The notes: generated by a model not told the origin, from the sequence alone. A DNA stretch of 22,497 nucleotides from CAYPOY01 sp964412395 (GCA_964412395.1 CAYPOY010000049.1:1-22497), one strand, 5' to 3'. Shown: positions 15,400 through 22,445, counted from the first letter of the stretch. Numbers and translations: made by a program.

Positions 15400-16272
15400 T
15401 TACGCGGCATAGAAACTGAGTTTCACCCGCCCAAAGCGCACCTCATCCCCACTGTTGAGCGGGTGTGGTTGCCCTGGCGTCAACCTCTGCTGGTTGACGT
15501 AGGTGTAGTTGGTGCTGTTCAGGTCCTCGATGAAGACCTGGGTGCCTTGGATGAAGATGCGGCTGTGCCGCCGGGAAACCCCTCCCTCGTCCCCGCCGTG
15601 GTCGGTCAGGTCAATTTCAGGAAAGACGTTGCTGACCGGGTCCTCCCGCCCGATGACGATCTCAGTCTTGCCCGGCGGGAAGGGTAGGGTGGCGTTGCTG
15701 CCCTGCACGACCAAGCGGCCCTGGATGGCAATCCCAGGCGGATGGGTTGGTGGGGAAACAACGGTCGCCGGCAGGGGCTGCACAGGCGGAGTTGGCGTGG
15801 GCATAGGCGATGGAGCTGGTGTGGATGCGGGCAATGGAGCTGGTGTGGGTGTGGGCGATGGGGTCGGCGCCGGCGCAGGGGCGGGCGATGGAGTCACCGG
15901 CGCGGCTACGTTCACCAGCGCGCCGCACATGTCACAGAAGTTGCTGTCTGGCTCCAGTTGAGCACCACAATTGGAACAGACCAACACACCAGCCGGCGCC
16001 GGAGCGGCCGGGGTAAGGTCAGTGGCCTGCGGCAGCGGGGCAGGGACCGCCGGGCCCAAAGCCGCACCACAATTATCGCAGAAAGCCTCACCGGGCGTCA
16101 CGGGCATACCACAGACGGGGCAAGTCGTGACCACAGCGGCGAGAGCGGGCTGCGGCGGGGTTGCAGCCAGCGGTGCCGCTGCCAGCGCCACCTCTCCCAA
16201 TTGTGCTCCACACTCATCGCAGAAGGCAGCACCGTCGGGTTGTTGCGAACCGCAGTTTGGACATATTGGCAT
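15400..16272 (-). CDS. Triple zinc-ribbon FHA adaptor protein
   Basis: This 290-residue protein, probably cytosolic, starts with three zinc ribbons: CPNCG/CDECG (4-22), CPVCG/CDNCG (51-69) and CSNCG/CDMCG (99-117), separated by Ala/Pro-rich spacers. A long Pro/Ala/Thr linker (about 123-180) follows, then a C-terminal FHA domain (about 185-290) with GREDP, SRRHSR (233-238) and STNYTYVN (253-260). The canonical NGTF of FHA domains is altered to NYTY here, so phosphothreonine selectivity may differ. The ATG at 16272 has TAAGGAGGAA 5 nt upstream, a strong ribosome site. It is the gene immediately before the ABC exporter (12-nt gap), so the two are almost certainly co-transcribed. A role as adaptor for exporter or kinases is inferred. 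Confidence 0.92.
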   Translation of the reverse strand: MPICPNCGSQQPDGAAFCDECGAQLGEVALAAAPLAATPPQPALAAVVTTCPVCGMPVTPGEAFCDNCGAALGPAVPAPLPQATDLTPAAPAPAGVLVCSNCGAQLEPDSNFCDMCGALVNVAAPVTPSPAPAPAPTPSPTPTPAPLPASTPAPSPMPTPTPPVQPLPATVVSPPTHPPGIAIQGRLVVQGSNATLPFPPGKTEIVIGREDPVSNVFPEIDLTDHGGDEGGVSRRHSRIFIQGTQVFIEDLNSTNYTYVNQQRLTPGQPHPLNSGDEVRFGRVKLSFYAA

Positions 16273-16288
16273 CGCTTTCCTCCTTAAT

Positions 16289-16352
16289 ACCTGCCTACTT
16301 GCCTACTTGCAAACTTGCAAACTTGCAAACTTGCCTACTTGCCTACTTGCAA
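16289..16352. repeat. Octamer repeat array (ACTTGCAA/ACTTGCCT), copy 2
   Basis: Eight contiguous 8-nt units use the same two octamers as 2698-2745 (the first is ACCTGCCT). The array fills the gap between the stop codon of the secreted protein gene (16356) and the ribosome site of the FHA adaptor gene. Confidence 0.9.
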
Positions 16353-16355
16353 TCC

Positions 16356-17753
16356 TTACTGATAGGTGGTCGTTAAGTGGTAAGCCTGCTGGTCACTGAA
16401 ACCGCTGTATTGGTAGACCCGGACGTAGTATTTCTGTCCCGCCACAGGGATGAACGTCACGCTGTCATCTGCATTTCCCGGCTGGCTGGAGTACACCACT
16501 TGATGGTATTGCCCGTCATAGTAGTAGACGTACAGGTCATAGTCGCAATCGGTCGGGATGCGGCTCAGCACAATCTGTACGGTATCGGTGTTCGAAGGGG
16601 TGAAGTGGTAATAGTCGTCCTGATCTGTTACGTCCCAGATGTATGCTTCATAGACCTGACCTGATTCCAGAGGCCCCCATGCCCGAGCCGGTGTGTCGTT
16701 GGGTTCATAAACATCGTACTGGTACCACTGGCCCCACTGGCGCATTACCAGCGGCAGGTACATGTGAGTTTCAGGATTCACCAGCGTGGTGAAGCACATT
16801 TCCTCCTGGACATCGTACCAGTCGAGATAGGCGCAGTTGCGCAGCGGCCACCGCGCGCTGCCTTCCAGCACTACTACCGTGACTGCGAAAGTTGTGGTGA
16901 TACGAGTGCCGTGAGCAAGGTCTTCCTGCCATACCACCTGGCTCTGCCCAGGGGAAAGGCTATTGCAGGGCAGGTCCAGGCTGCCCGGCTGGGGGTCTGG
17001 CCCTATATCGTAGGTGCAACTGCCAGGAACGAACACGCCTTCGCCGGGCAGAGTGTCGGAGAGGACAACGTCCCGCACCGGATCTCCGGTGTTCGCTGCG
17101 ACGATGGTGTAGGTGATCACGTTGCCTGTCTCGGCATTCGGCGGGCCGGTCTTATAGGAGGATGTGAAGTCAGGAATCTCGGTTAACACGGTCGTGGTGA
17201 AGACCATCTCCTTCTGACCACCACTCCAACTGAGATAGGCGTGATTGACTAACGGCCACTGCACTGTGCCTGCCGTCACTGTGGTCGCAAGGGTGGTAGT
17301 GATACGGGTGCCGGGAATGAAATCCCTTTCCCACATCTCGTTCAGCGGGCCGCAGTCCCGGGTCTGGTACCCGTCGTCGTAAGTGCAACTATCAGGGACG
17401 AGTACAACTTCGCTGGGCAGGGTGTCCGAAAGGACGACGTTCTCCACCGAGCCACTGGTGTTCACCGCTACAATGGTATAGGTGATCACGTCATTTGGCC
17501 TGGCATGCTGCGGACCGGCCTCGTAAGAGGAATCGAAATTGGGCGGAGTCTGGGCCACGATGACGGCGCCGAGTTCGGCCTCCTGGCCGTAGCCGGGAGA
17601 TAGCTTGACACCGGCATCCCGCCCAACGATAGGCGCTGCCCTTGTGTGCGCATCACCCAGGACCAGAAGCAGGGTGGCGAGCAGCAAGGCACTCGCGATG
17701 AGGGATAGTATCTTTTCGCGGTTCTCGGCTCTGCAGATGGAACAGATGGTCAT
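16356..17753 (-). CDS. Secreted DUF11-repeat protein with C-terminal PPC domain
   Basis: This 465-residue protein has an N-terminal hydrophobic segment (about 15-33, LSLIASALLLATLLLVLG) and a likely signal cleavage near AHTRAAP (about 36-41), so it is exported or anchored. Two DUF11-type (conserved repeat) domains follow at about 70-190 and 195-325, each carrying VITYTIVAxNT, DVVLSDTLP and a CTYD motif; their cysteines may pair. After MYLPLVMRQWG comes a pre-peptidase C-terminal domain (about 345-462) beginning YEPNDTPARAWG with DVTDQDDYYHFT and DYDLYVYYYDG. There is no catalytic domain, so it is probably an extracellular or surface structural/adhesive protein. The first 15 residues contain CSIC before the signal, which is unusual, and the ribosome site is weak, so a slightly different start is possible. 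It is the first gene of the minus-strand run. Confidence 0.85.
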   Translation of the reverse strand: MTICSICRAENREKILSLIASALLLATLLLVLGDAHTRAAPIVGRDAGVKLSPGYGQEAELGAVIVAQTPPNFDSSYEAGPQHARPNDVITYTIVAVNTSGSVENVVLSDTLPSEVVLVPDSCTYDDGYQTRDCGPLNEMWERDFIPGTRITTTLATTVTAGTVQWPLVNHAYLSWSGGQKEMVFTTTVLTEIPDFTSSYKTGPPNAETGNVITYTIVAANTGDPVRDVVLSDTLPGEGVFVPGSCTYDIGPDPQPGSLDLPCNSLSPGQSQVVWQEDLAHGTRITTTFAVTVVVLEGSARWPLRNCAYLDWYDVQEEMCFTTLVNPETHMYLPLVMRQWGQWYQYDVYEPNDTPARAWGPLESGQVYEAYIWDVTDQDDYYHFTPSNTDTVQIVLSRIPTDCDYDLYVYYYDGQYHQVVYSSQPGNADDSVTFIPVAGQKYYVRVYQYSGFSDQQAYHLTTTYQ

Positions 17754-17756
17754 ACT

Positions 17757-17873
17757 CTAACACCCTCGAGGCACCAATGGCATCCACCAGATACCGTCAT
17801 CGCTCCCCGCCAGTAGACGATGAGCATCGGGTGTCTCCGCGACCGTAAGCCCACGTACATTGGACGTGCCCAT
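17757..17873 (-). pseudogene. C-terminal fragment of a beta-propeller-like protein
   Basis: A 38-codon minus-strand frame reads NVRGLTVAETPDAH followed by LLAGSDDGIWWMPL and a stop 3 nt before the next ATG. The GLTVAxx..LLAGSDDGIW pattern resembles one blade of YCF48/BNR-type propeller proteins. It has no ribosome site, and the same frame is closed upstream by a stop in the hairpin region, so I read it as the remnant 3' end of a lost gene. This is pattern recognition only and could be chance. Confidence 0.35.
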
Positions 17874-17875
17874 TA

Positions 17876-17923
17876 GTGCGTTTTCAACGCACTTCCCGTA
17901 TCAGACGACGATTTCAATCGTCG
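17876..17923. repeat. Two short hairpins with TTCA-type loops
   Basis: GTGCGT pairs with ACGCAC around TTTCA (17876-17892), and CGACGAT pairs with ATCGTCG around TTCA (17906-17923). The stems differ but the loops are alike, as in dispersed palindromic repeats. They lie in the 379-nt gap between the divergent secreted-protein and ssnA genes. The remainder of that gap up to the ssnA promoter shows no convincing gene. Confidence 0.6.
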
Positions 17924-18076
17924 GAATTTGGGACTGGTTGTCAATGCCGTCGGGAAAGACGACGATGTTTGGCGTGTCTATTGTACTCCTCCCCACGCGA
18001 ATTGCAAGTCATACCGTCTTTATAGGCCAGCCTGGGGTGTCGTGGGTGACTACCGATCTGCCAACTCCGGTGGCTA

Positions 18077-18106
18077 TTGGACAGGCCGGGTAAAACAGGA
18101 TACAAT
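18077..18106 (+). promoter_or_regulatory. Probable ssnA promoter
   Basis: TTGGAC (18077-18082) and TACAAT (18101-18106) are separated by 18 nt, followed at 18120-18126 by GGGAGGA, the ribosome site for the ATG at 18133. The -35 match is moderate. Confidence 0.5.
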
Positions 18107-18132
18107 AAGGGAAAAAGATGGGAGGAATGGCG

Positions 18133-19569
18133 ATGACAACAGAGACACCAAAGATTCAACTGCTTATCACGCATGCTCGTTTGGCCACGCTGGGTGACGA
18201 ACCCAGCCTCGTCGAGGATGGCGCACTGCTCATCGAGGGTGATCGCATTGCCGCGCTCGGCACCACCGCAGGACTGACCACGCGTTACCCTGCTGCCGAG
18301 CGCTGGGATGCGGCTGGTCAATTGGTGCTCCCGGCCTCCATTTGTGCCCACACCCACTTCTACGGGGCCTTCGCCCGCGGGATGGCCATCCCTGGCGAAC
18401 CGCCTGCCACCTTTTCCCAGATCCTGGAGCGGCTCTGGTGGCGACTGGATAAGGCGCTCACGCTGGAGGACGTGCGCTATTCGGCGCTGGTCTGCCTGGT
18501 AGACGCGATCCGCCACGGCACGACCACGCTGATTGACCACCATGCCAGTCCCAACGCAATCGCAGGCTCGCTTGACGTCATCGCCGAGGCGGTGCAGGAG
18601 ACGGGGCTGCGGGCCTGCCTCTGCTACGAGGTCACCGACCGGGACGGCCCCGGGCGCACCCAGGCTGGCATCGCCGAAAACGTGCGCTTTGCCAATTCGC
18701 AATTGGCCCAAATCCCAGGTCCTCAAGCTCAAACTGCCGCCTCCTTTGGCCTCCACGCCTCACTAACTCTCTCTGACGAGAGCTTGGCCGACTGCGTTGC
18801 CGCTGCGTGCGACCTGGGCCTGGGGTTCCACATCCACGTCGCCGAGGGCGAGGCTGACCAGGAGGATTCCCTGCGCAAGTCTGGCAAGCGCGTCGTCCAC
18901 CGGCTGCACGACGCGGGCATCCTCGGTCCCCGCACCATCGCCGCTCACTGCGTCCACGTGGACGAGAGCGAGATCGAACTGCTGGCGGAGACCGGCGTGT
19001 GGGTCACGCACCAGCCGCGCTCGAACATGAACAACGGCGTGGGAGTGGCTCCGGTTGAGGGGATGCTGCGTGCTGGGGTGAACGTTGGCCTGGGCAACGA
19101 CGGCTTCTCCAACCAGATGTTCGCCGAGATGAAGGCGGCCTACCTGGTGCACAAACTGGCCCAGCGCGATCCCCGGGCGATGCCCGGTGACCTGGTAATG
19201 CGGCTGGCCTACGCGGACAACGCTCGCCTTGTGCGTGTCTTTTGGCCTGACCTGAGGCTGGGGGACCTGTGCAAGGGCGCGGCTGCCGACCTGGTCTTCC
19301 TGGACTACCACCCCACGACGCCGTTGACGGCGGGGAATCTGCCCTGGCATCTGCTCTTTGGCGTTGAGGCTTCAGCGGTAACGGCCACCGTCTGCGCTGG
19401 GCGGGTGCTGATGCGCAACCGCACGCTACTCACCCTGGATGAGGAGACTATCACCGCCCGGTCGCAGGAGTTGGCGGCGCAGGTGTGGGAAAGAGTCAAT
19501 TTACGCCTCTATCACTGTCGGGATCACGATGGGGCGACTCCTGGTCTCCCGGTAGAGAAACCTGGATAG
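18133..19569 (+). CDS. ssnA: SsnA-like amidohydrolase/aminohydrolase
   Basis: This is a 478-residue metal-dependent amidohydrolase. Metal ligands are visible: His73 and His75 (CAHTHFYGAFARGM), His235 (FHIHVAEGE), His272 (AAHCVHVDE) and Asp323 (VGLGNDGFSN). The segment AHTHFYGAFARGMAIPGE and overall layout match the SsnA branch of the chlorohydrolase/cytosine-deaminase-like family, whose members sit near selenium-dependent purine or xanthine catabolism genes in some bacteria; the true substrate is unproven. The ATG at 18133 was chosen over in-frame ATGs at 18118 and 18127 because GGGAGGA is 6 nt upstream of it. The C-terminus runs 69 nt into the opposite strand of the RNase J gene. The last 23 or so residues, after VWERV, look like antisense read-through rather than conserved sequence. 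Confidence 0.85.
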   Translation: MTTETPKIQLLITHARLATLGDEPSLVEDGALLIEGDRIAALGTTAGLTTRYPAAERWDAAGQLVLPASICAHTHFYGAFARGMAIPGEPPATFSQILERLWWRLDKALTLEDVRYSALVCLVDAIRHGTTTLIDHHASPNAIAGSLDVIAEAVQETGLRACLCYEVTDRDGPGRTQAGIAENVRFANSQLAQIPGPQAQTAASFGLHASLTLSDESLADCVAAACDLGLGFHIHVAEGEADQEDSLRKSGKRVVHRLHDAGILGPRTIAAHCVHVDESEIELLAETGVWVTHQPRSNMNNGVGVAPVEGMLRAGVNVGLGNDGFSNQMFAEMKAAYLVHKLAQRDPRAMPGDLVMRLAYADNARLVRVFWPDLRLGDLCKGAAADLVFLDYHPTTPLTAGNLPWHLLFGVEASAVTATVCAGRVLMRNRTLLTLDEETITARSQELAAQVWERVNLRLYHCRDHDGATPGLPVEKPG

Positions 19570-21147
19570 CGCGGTCTGTATCTGCCTTTCGACCTCCGCT
19601 GGGGGTGTTCCCGGCTTGGCCGAGGCTGCGGACAGGGTGATCTCCTCTGCCTGGGACAGCAGGTCCTCCGCGCCGGGGACGAAGATGAAGCCACGGGTGA
19701 CAATGCGTGGTCGGCCCATGGGACGGCCCGTCCGGCGCTCGTAGCGGATGATAGACATCACGAAGCCATCCCGTCCCAGCGCCTCCCGCTCGCGCAGCAC
19801 CGCCGGCCCGATTTCGCCTACCCGCGCGCCATCCACGAAGACGTAGCCGCCGGGTACTCGCTCCCCAATCTCCAGCCGCTCACCAAAGGTCAACACGTAG
19901 CCGTTTTCGACCACGGCGATGTTCTCGGCCGGGATACCCAACTGCCGCGCGGTCTTGCCGTGCTGTTTGAGGTGGCGCAGTTCGCCGTGGATGGGGACGA
20001 AGAAGCGAGGACGGAGCAGGTTAATCAGCAATTTCTGCTCCTCCTGGCTGGCGTGGCCCGAGACGTGCACCGGCGAGAGGGGGTCGTAGTAGACGTCCGC
20101 GCCCTGCTGGAAGAGGCGGTTGACGACGCGGTGGATCAGTTCCTCGTTACCGGGGATGGTGTGCGAGGAGAACACCACAGTGTCTCCCTCTTGAATGTGC
20201 AGCGAGTGGTGCTGCCCGACTGCCAGACGACTCAGGACCGCCGTCGGTTCGCCCTGCGTGCCAGTCGCCATGATGGCCGTCTCACGAGCTGGCAGTTTCT
20301 TGATCTCCTCCAGGGTCATCAACATCCCCTCGGGAATGTTGAGATAGCCCAACTCACGGGCCATCTTGGTGTTCTCGGCCATCGCTCTGCCGGCGATAGC
20401 GATCTTCCGGCCATGCTGTGCCGCCACGTCCACCACCTGCTGGATGCGAGAGATGAGCGAGGCGAAGGTCGCCACGATCACCCGGCCTGGAGCCTCCCGC
20501 ATCACCTGATGGAACGCGTCGTTCAGCACCGCCTCCGAGGGGGTGTTGCCGGGCCGGTCAGAGTTGGTGCTATCAGAGAGCAGCACCAGCACCCCACGAC
20601 CACTGAACTCGGCCAGTTTGGCGTAGTCGGTGGGCCAGCCGTCCACCGGTGTGTGGTCGAGCTTGAAGTCGCCACTGTGCACGATCAGCCCTGCCGGCGT
20701 CGTGATGCCCAGGCCCACCCCGTCGGGGATGGAATGGCAGACGTGGTAAGGTTCGATGGTGAAGGGGCCAATGTTGATGACGTCGCCGGGGGCGCAGGTA
20801 TGCAGCGTCGCCGGCGCTGACATACGCCTCCGCTTCAGCTTGACCTCGATCAGACCTCGGGTCAGCCGTGTGGCGTAGACCGGCACGTTGAACTCTTCCA
20901 GGAAGTGGGACAACGCGCCGATGTGATCCTCGTGGCCGTGGGTGATGACAATCGCGCGTATGTGGCTTTCCTTGTCGCGCAGGTATTCCCAGTCGGGGAT
21001 GATGTAGTCAATTCCCAGCATATCCGACTCGGGAAACATAATGCCCGCGTCCACGACGAGGACGTTGCGGCCATACTCGATGCTCATCAGGTTCTTGCCG
21101 ACTTCCCCCAGGCCGCCCAGGGGTACGATGCGTAATTTCTCAGCCAT
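19501..21147 (-). CDS. rnj: Ribonuclease J
   Basis: This 548-residue protein is RNase J, the cytoplasmic metallo-beta-lactamase/beta-CASP exo- and endoribonuclease used in mRNA turnover and rRNA maturation. The N-terminus LRIVPLGGLGEVGKNL is typical. The zinc motif HGHEDH (70-75) is intact, with LIVHSGDFKLDHTP and the C-terminal beta-CASP motif HVSGHASQEEQ also present. Length is close to the family norm (about 550-560). The ATG at 21147 lies 1 nt after the stop of a short antitoxin-like ORF (TGATATG), so translation is probably coupled to it, and its own ribosome site is weak (GGAG about 10 nt upstream). Its 3' end overlaps convergent ssnA by 69 nt. Confidence 0.96.
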   Translation of the reverse strand: MAEKLRIVPLGGLGEVGKNLMSIEYGRNVLVVDAGIMFPESDMLGIDYIIPDWEYLRDKESHIRAIVITHGHEDHIGALSHFLEEFNVPVYATRLTRGLIEVKLKRRRMSAPATLHTCAPGDVINIGPFTIEPYHVCHSIPDGVGLGITTPAGLIVHSGDFKLDHTPVDGWPTDYAKLAEFSGRGVLVLLSDSTNSDRPGNTPSEAVLNDAFHQVMREAPGRVIVATFASLISRIQQVVDVAAQHGRKIAIAGRAMAENTKMARELGYLNIPEGMLMTLEEIKKLPARETAIMATGTQGEPTAVLSRLAVGQHHSLHIQEGDTVVFSSHTIPGNEELIHRVVNRLFQQGADVYYDPLSPVHVSGHASQEEQKLLINLLRPRFFVPIHGELRHLKQHGKTARQLGIPAENIAVVENGYVLTFGERLEIGERVPGGYVFVDGARVGEIGPAVLREREALGRDGFVMSIIRYERRTGRPMGRPRIVTRGFIFVPGAEDLLSQAEEITLSAASAKPGTPPAEVERQIQTALSRFLYRETRSRPIVIPTVIEA

Positions 21148-21148
21148 A

Positions 21149-21346
21149 TCACTTCGCTCCGATAGATTGTGTGGAAGGGCATTTGTAGGCAGTCTCCATC
21201 AATCCCTCCAGTTCGTCAGCCGAAATTAGGGCAACAGCTTCCGCTCCGCGCCGCTCGATGATCACCACTTCTTGATTGAGTGTAACCTCATCCCAAAGCG
21301 ACGCAAGATTGGCACGTGCCTGCGTATAGGTTGTTTGAATGGACAT
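21149..21346 (-). CDS. Truncated YefM/Phd-like antitoxin upstream of RNase J
   Basis: This 65-residue protein has MSIQTTYTQARANLASLWDE followed by NQEVVIIERRGAEAVALISADELEGLMETAY, the full DNA-binding half of YefM-type antitoxins. Family members normally continue for about 15-20 residues (LRSPxNAxRL) that contact a YoeB/RelE toxin; here METAY is followed by the unrelated KCPSTQSIGAK and a stop. No toxin gene follows; RNase J starts 1 nt later. The ATG at 21346 is preceded by a GGGGGTG ribosome site, and a longer frame to 21406 would overlap the promoter. The ORF may be a remnant, or it may survive as a repressor of the RNase J transcript. Confidence 0.8.
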   Translation of the reverse strand: MSIQTTYTQARANLASLWDEVTLNQEVVIIERRGAEAVALISADELEGLMETAYKCPSTQSIGAK

Positions 21347-21366
21347 AGCACCCCCAAGCGGAAAAA

Positions 21367-21406
21367 TGTACAGTAATACTGTACAGCATTTCGCAAGGAC
21401 TGTCAA
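21367..21406 (-). promoter_or_regulatory. Promoter and palindromic operator of the antitoxin/RNase J transcript
   Basis: On the minus strand a perfect -35 TTGACA (21401-21406) and a -10 TACAGT (21378-21383) are spaced by 17 nt. A perfect 19-nt palindrome TGTACAGTAATACTGTACA (21367-21385) covers the -10 and ends about 21 nt before the antitoxin ATG. YefM-type antitoxins are known to bind palindromes with a TGTACA core, so this is very likely the operator of the adjacent antitoxin-like protein. Confidence 0.8.
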
Positions 21407-21439
21407 GTAGAGAGAACTGCTTTCTCAAGACGGATCACA

Positions 21440-22075
21440 AGCGTGCATAACGGGATCGAATTCAGCCGCCCGCCTGCGACCATTCACCTCACCCGTGCCT
21501 TCCCTACGCTTGCAGCCTTCACTTTGAACCCCTCCGACTTCTCACCCAGCATCCCTCCGAATTTCATCTCTTCGGCTTATACCAGCGGTTACGGTGACGG
21601 GCTTTTCTCGCTACTCAGATTCCTCTTTCAGTGCCTGCGCCAACAACTGGGCCAGTTGCTCCATGTTCGGCGGCTTGGGCAACCATCCGGCCAAGCCCTG
21701 TGTTTGCAGGTTCGCAAGCTCGCTCTCCATAGGTTGGGACCTCTCTCCCAGTGGGGACTACGGGCGTTGTTGCCTGCCGCTATCTACAGACAATCTGCCC
21801 CACGACACCATTTTGGTTACAGCATATCAGCCTCTTTTGCCGCTTCCGACTCACGAGATGTACGGCCCTTCACGTATGTTCAACCTTCCGGTGCTTCCCT
21901 GGGCCGCCCCCGCCTCGAGGCTGGCAGGTTATGGCCGTCGTCCCAAGAGCTTCGCACAAAGCCGTTACCGGCGATGCGCGTCCTGGTAGAGACACCTGAA
22001 CACCACAGGGCCTACGTTTCGTAGTACTCCATCAACAATCCTTGCTCAAAACCTCGCCCCCACAGCAAACCACAC
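21440..22075 (-). mobile_element. Possible 5' RNA portion of a group II intron (remnant)
   Basis: No convincing protein gene lies in 21407-22118. Read on the minus strand, the sequence resembles the structured 5' region of bacterial group II introns as I recall them. It has a GTGTG start (candidate 5' end at 22075, fitting GUGYG), GAGCAAGG, GTAACGGCTTTGTGCGAAG, GAAGGTTGAACATACGTGAA, ACATCTCGTGAGT and GCTGATATGCTGTAACC (21815-21832), in that order. No reverse transcriptase and no domain V/VI sequence are present, so only a 5' part would remain. Boundaries are approximate. The match is from memory and has not been searched. Plus-strand frames across this region look like translated RNA-gene antisense and have no family features. 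Confidence 0.45.
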
Positions 22076-22118
22076 CACTTGAAGCCTTCTCTCGCCATGC
22101 GGCGTATGCCAACGTGTT

Positions 22119-22361
22119 TTATTGACCGAGCTTCGCACTGGCAAGCCGATTCAGACTTATACCAGCTTCAGCAGCTTCGAGTGCCAGACGGCGGTGAAGC
22201 CCGGGCGGAATCCGTACCATGAACTTCCCGCTATATTGCCTGATGGCAATTGGCTCAGGCACGAGTTCGCCACTGGCCTTCAAATCGGCAACGACATCAG
22301 CCGCCACCTGACGGATACCTTCGAGTGCCGCTTCTGGTGTGGAGGCTAACCAACTTCCATC
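22119..22361 (-). pseudogene. 5'-truncated HicB-like antitoxin
   Basis: The minus strand encodes SWLASTPEAALEGIRQVAADVVADL, followed by SGKFMVRIPPGLHRRLALEA and AEAGISLNRLASAKLGQ. This is the second half of a HicB-type antitoxin including its ribbon-helix-helix DNA-binding tail. The conserved N-terminal strand region of the partial RNase H fold is missing: upstream codons (VKSNPPASSGGCRDG) are unrelated although the frame stays open. A GTG at 22307 could start a 62-residue protein with no evident ribosome site. No HicA toxin is adjacent. I read it as a remnant, but a shortened expressed DNA-binding protein is not excluded. Confidence 0.65.
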
Positions 22362-22404
22362 CCGACAGCCGCCCGAACTTGCGGGAGGGTTGCTCTTGAC
22401 CGAC

Positions 22405-22433
22405 TTGACTAATTGCGTGAATCGCGCTATCCT
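22405..22433 (+). promoter_or_regulatory. Promoter of tRNA-Sec
   Basis: TTGACT (22405-22410) and TATCCT (22428-22433) are separated by 17 nt. The predicted start is about 7 nt after the -10, a few bases before the tRNA 5' end at 22446. Confidence 0.65.
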
Positions 22434-22445
22434 TAAAGCAAACGT

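Noticed and set aside
17860..18093. Plus-strand 77-codon frame upstream of ssnA
   Set aside because: It covers the hairpins and the ssnA promoter, lacks a ribosome site and resembles no family.
21594..21713. Minus-strand 39-codon ORF starting MESELANLQTQG
   Set aside because: The peptide is plausible-looking but has no recognised family and lies inside the intron-like RNA region, so I could not support it as a gene.
21443..22024. A 193-codon open frame on the plus strand
   Set aside because: No domain, no ribosome site, biased composition, and it is antisense to a region that looks like structured RNA; overlapping frames on the same strand are equally open.
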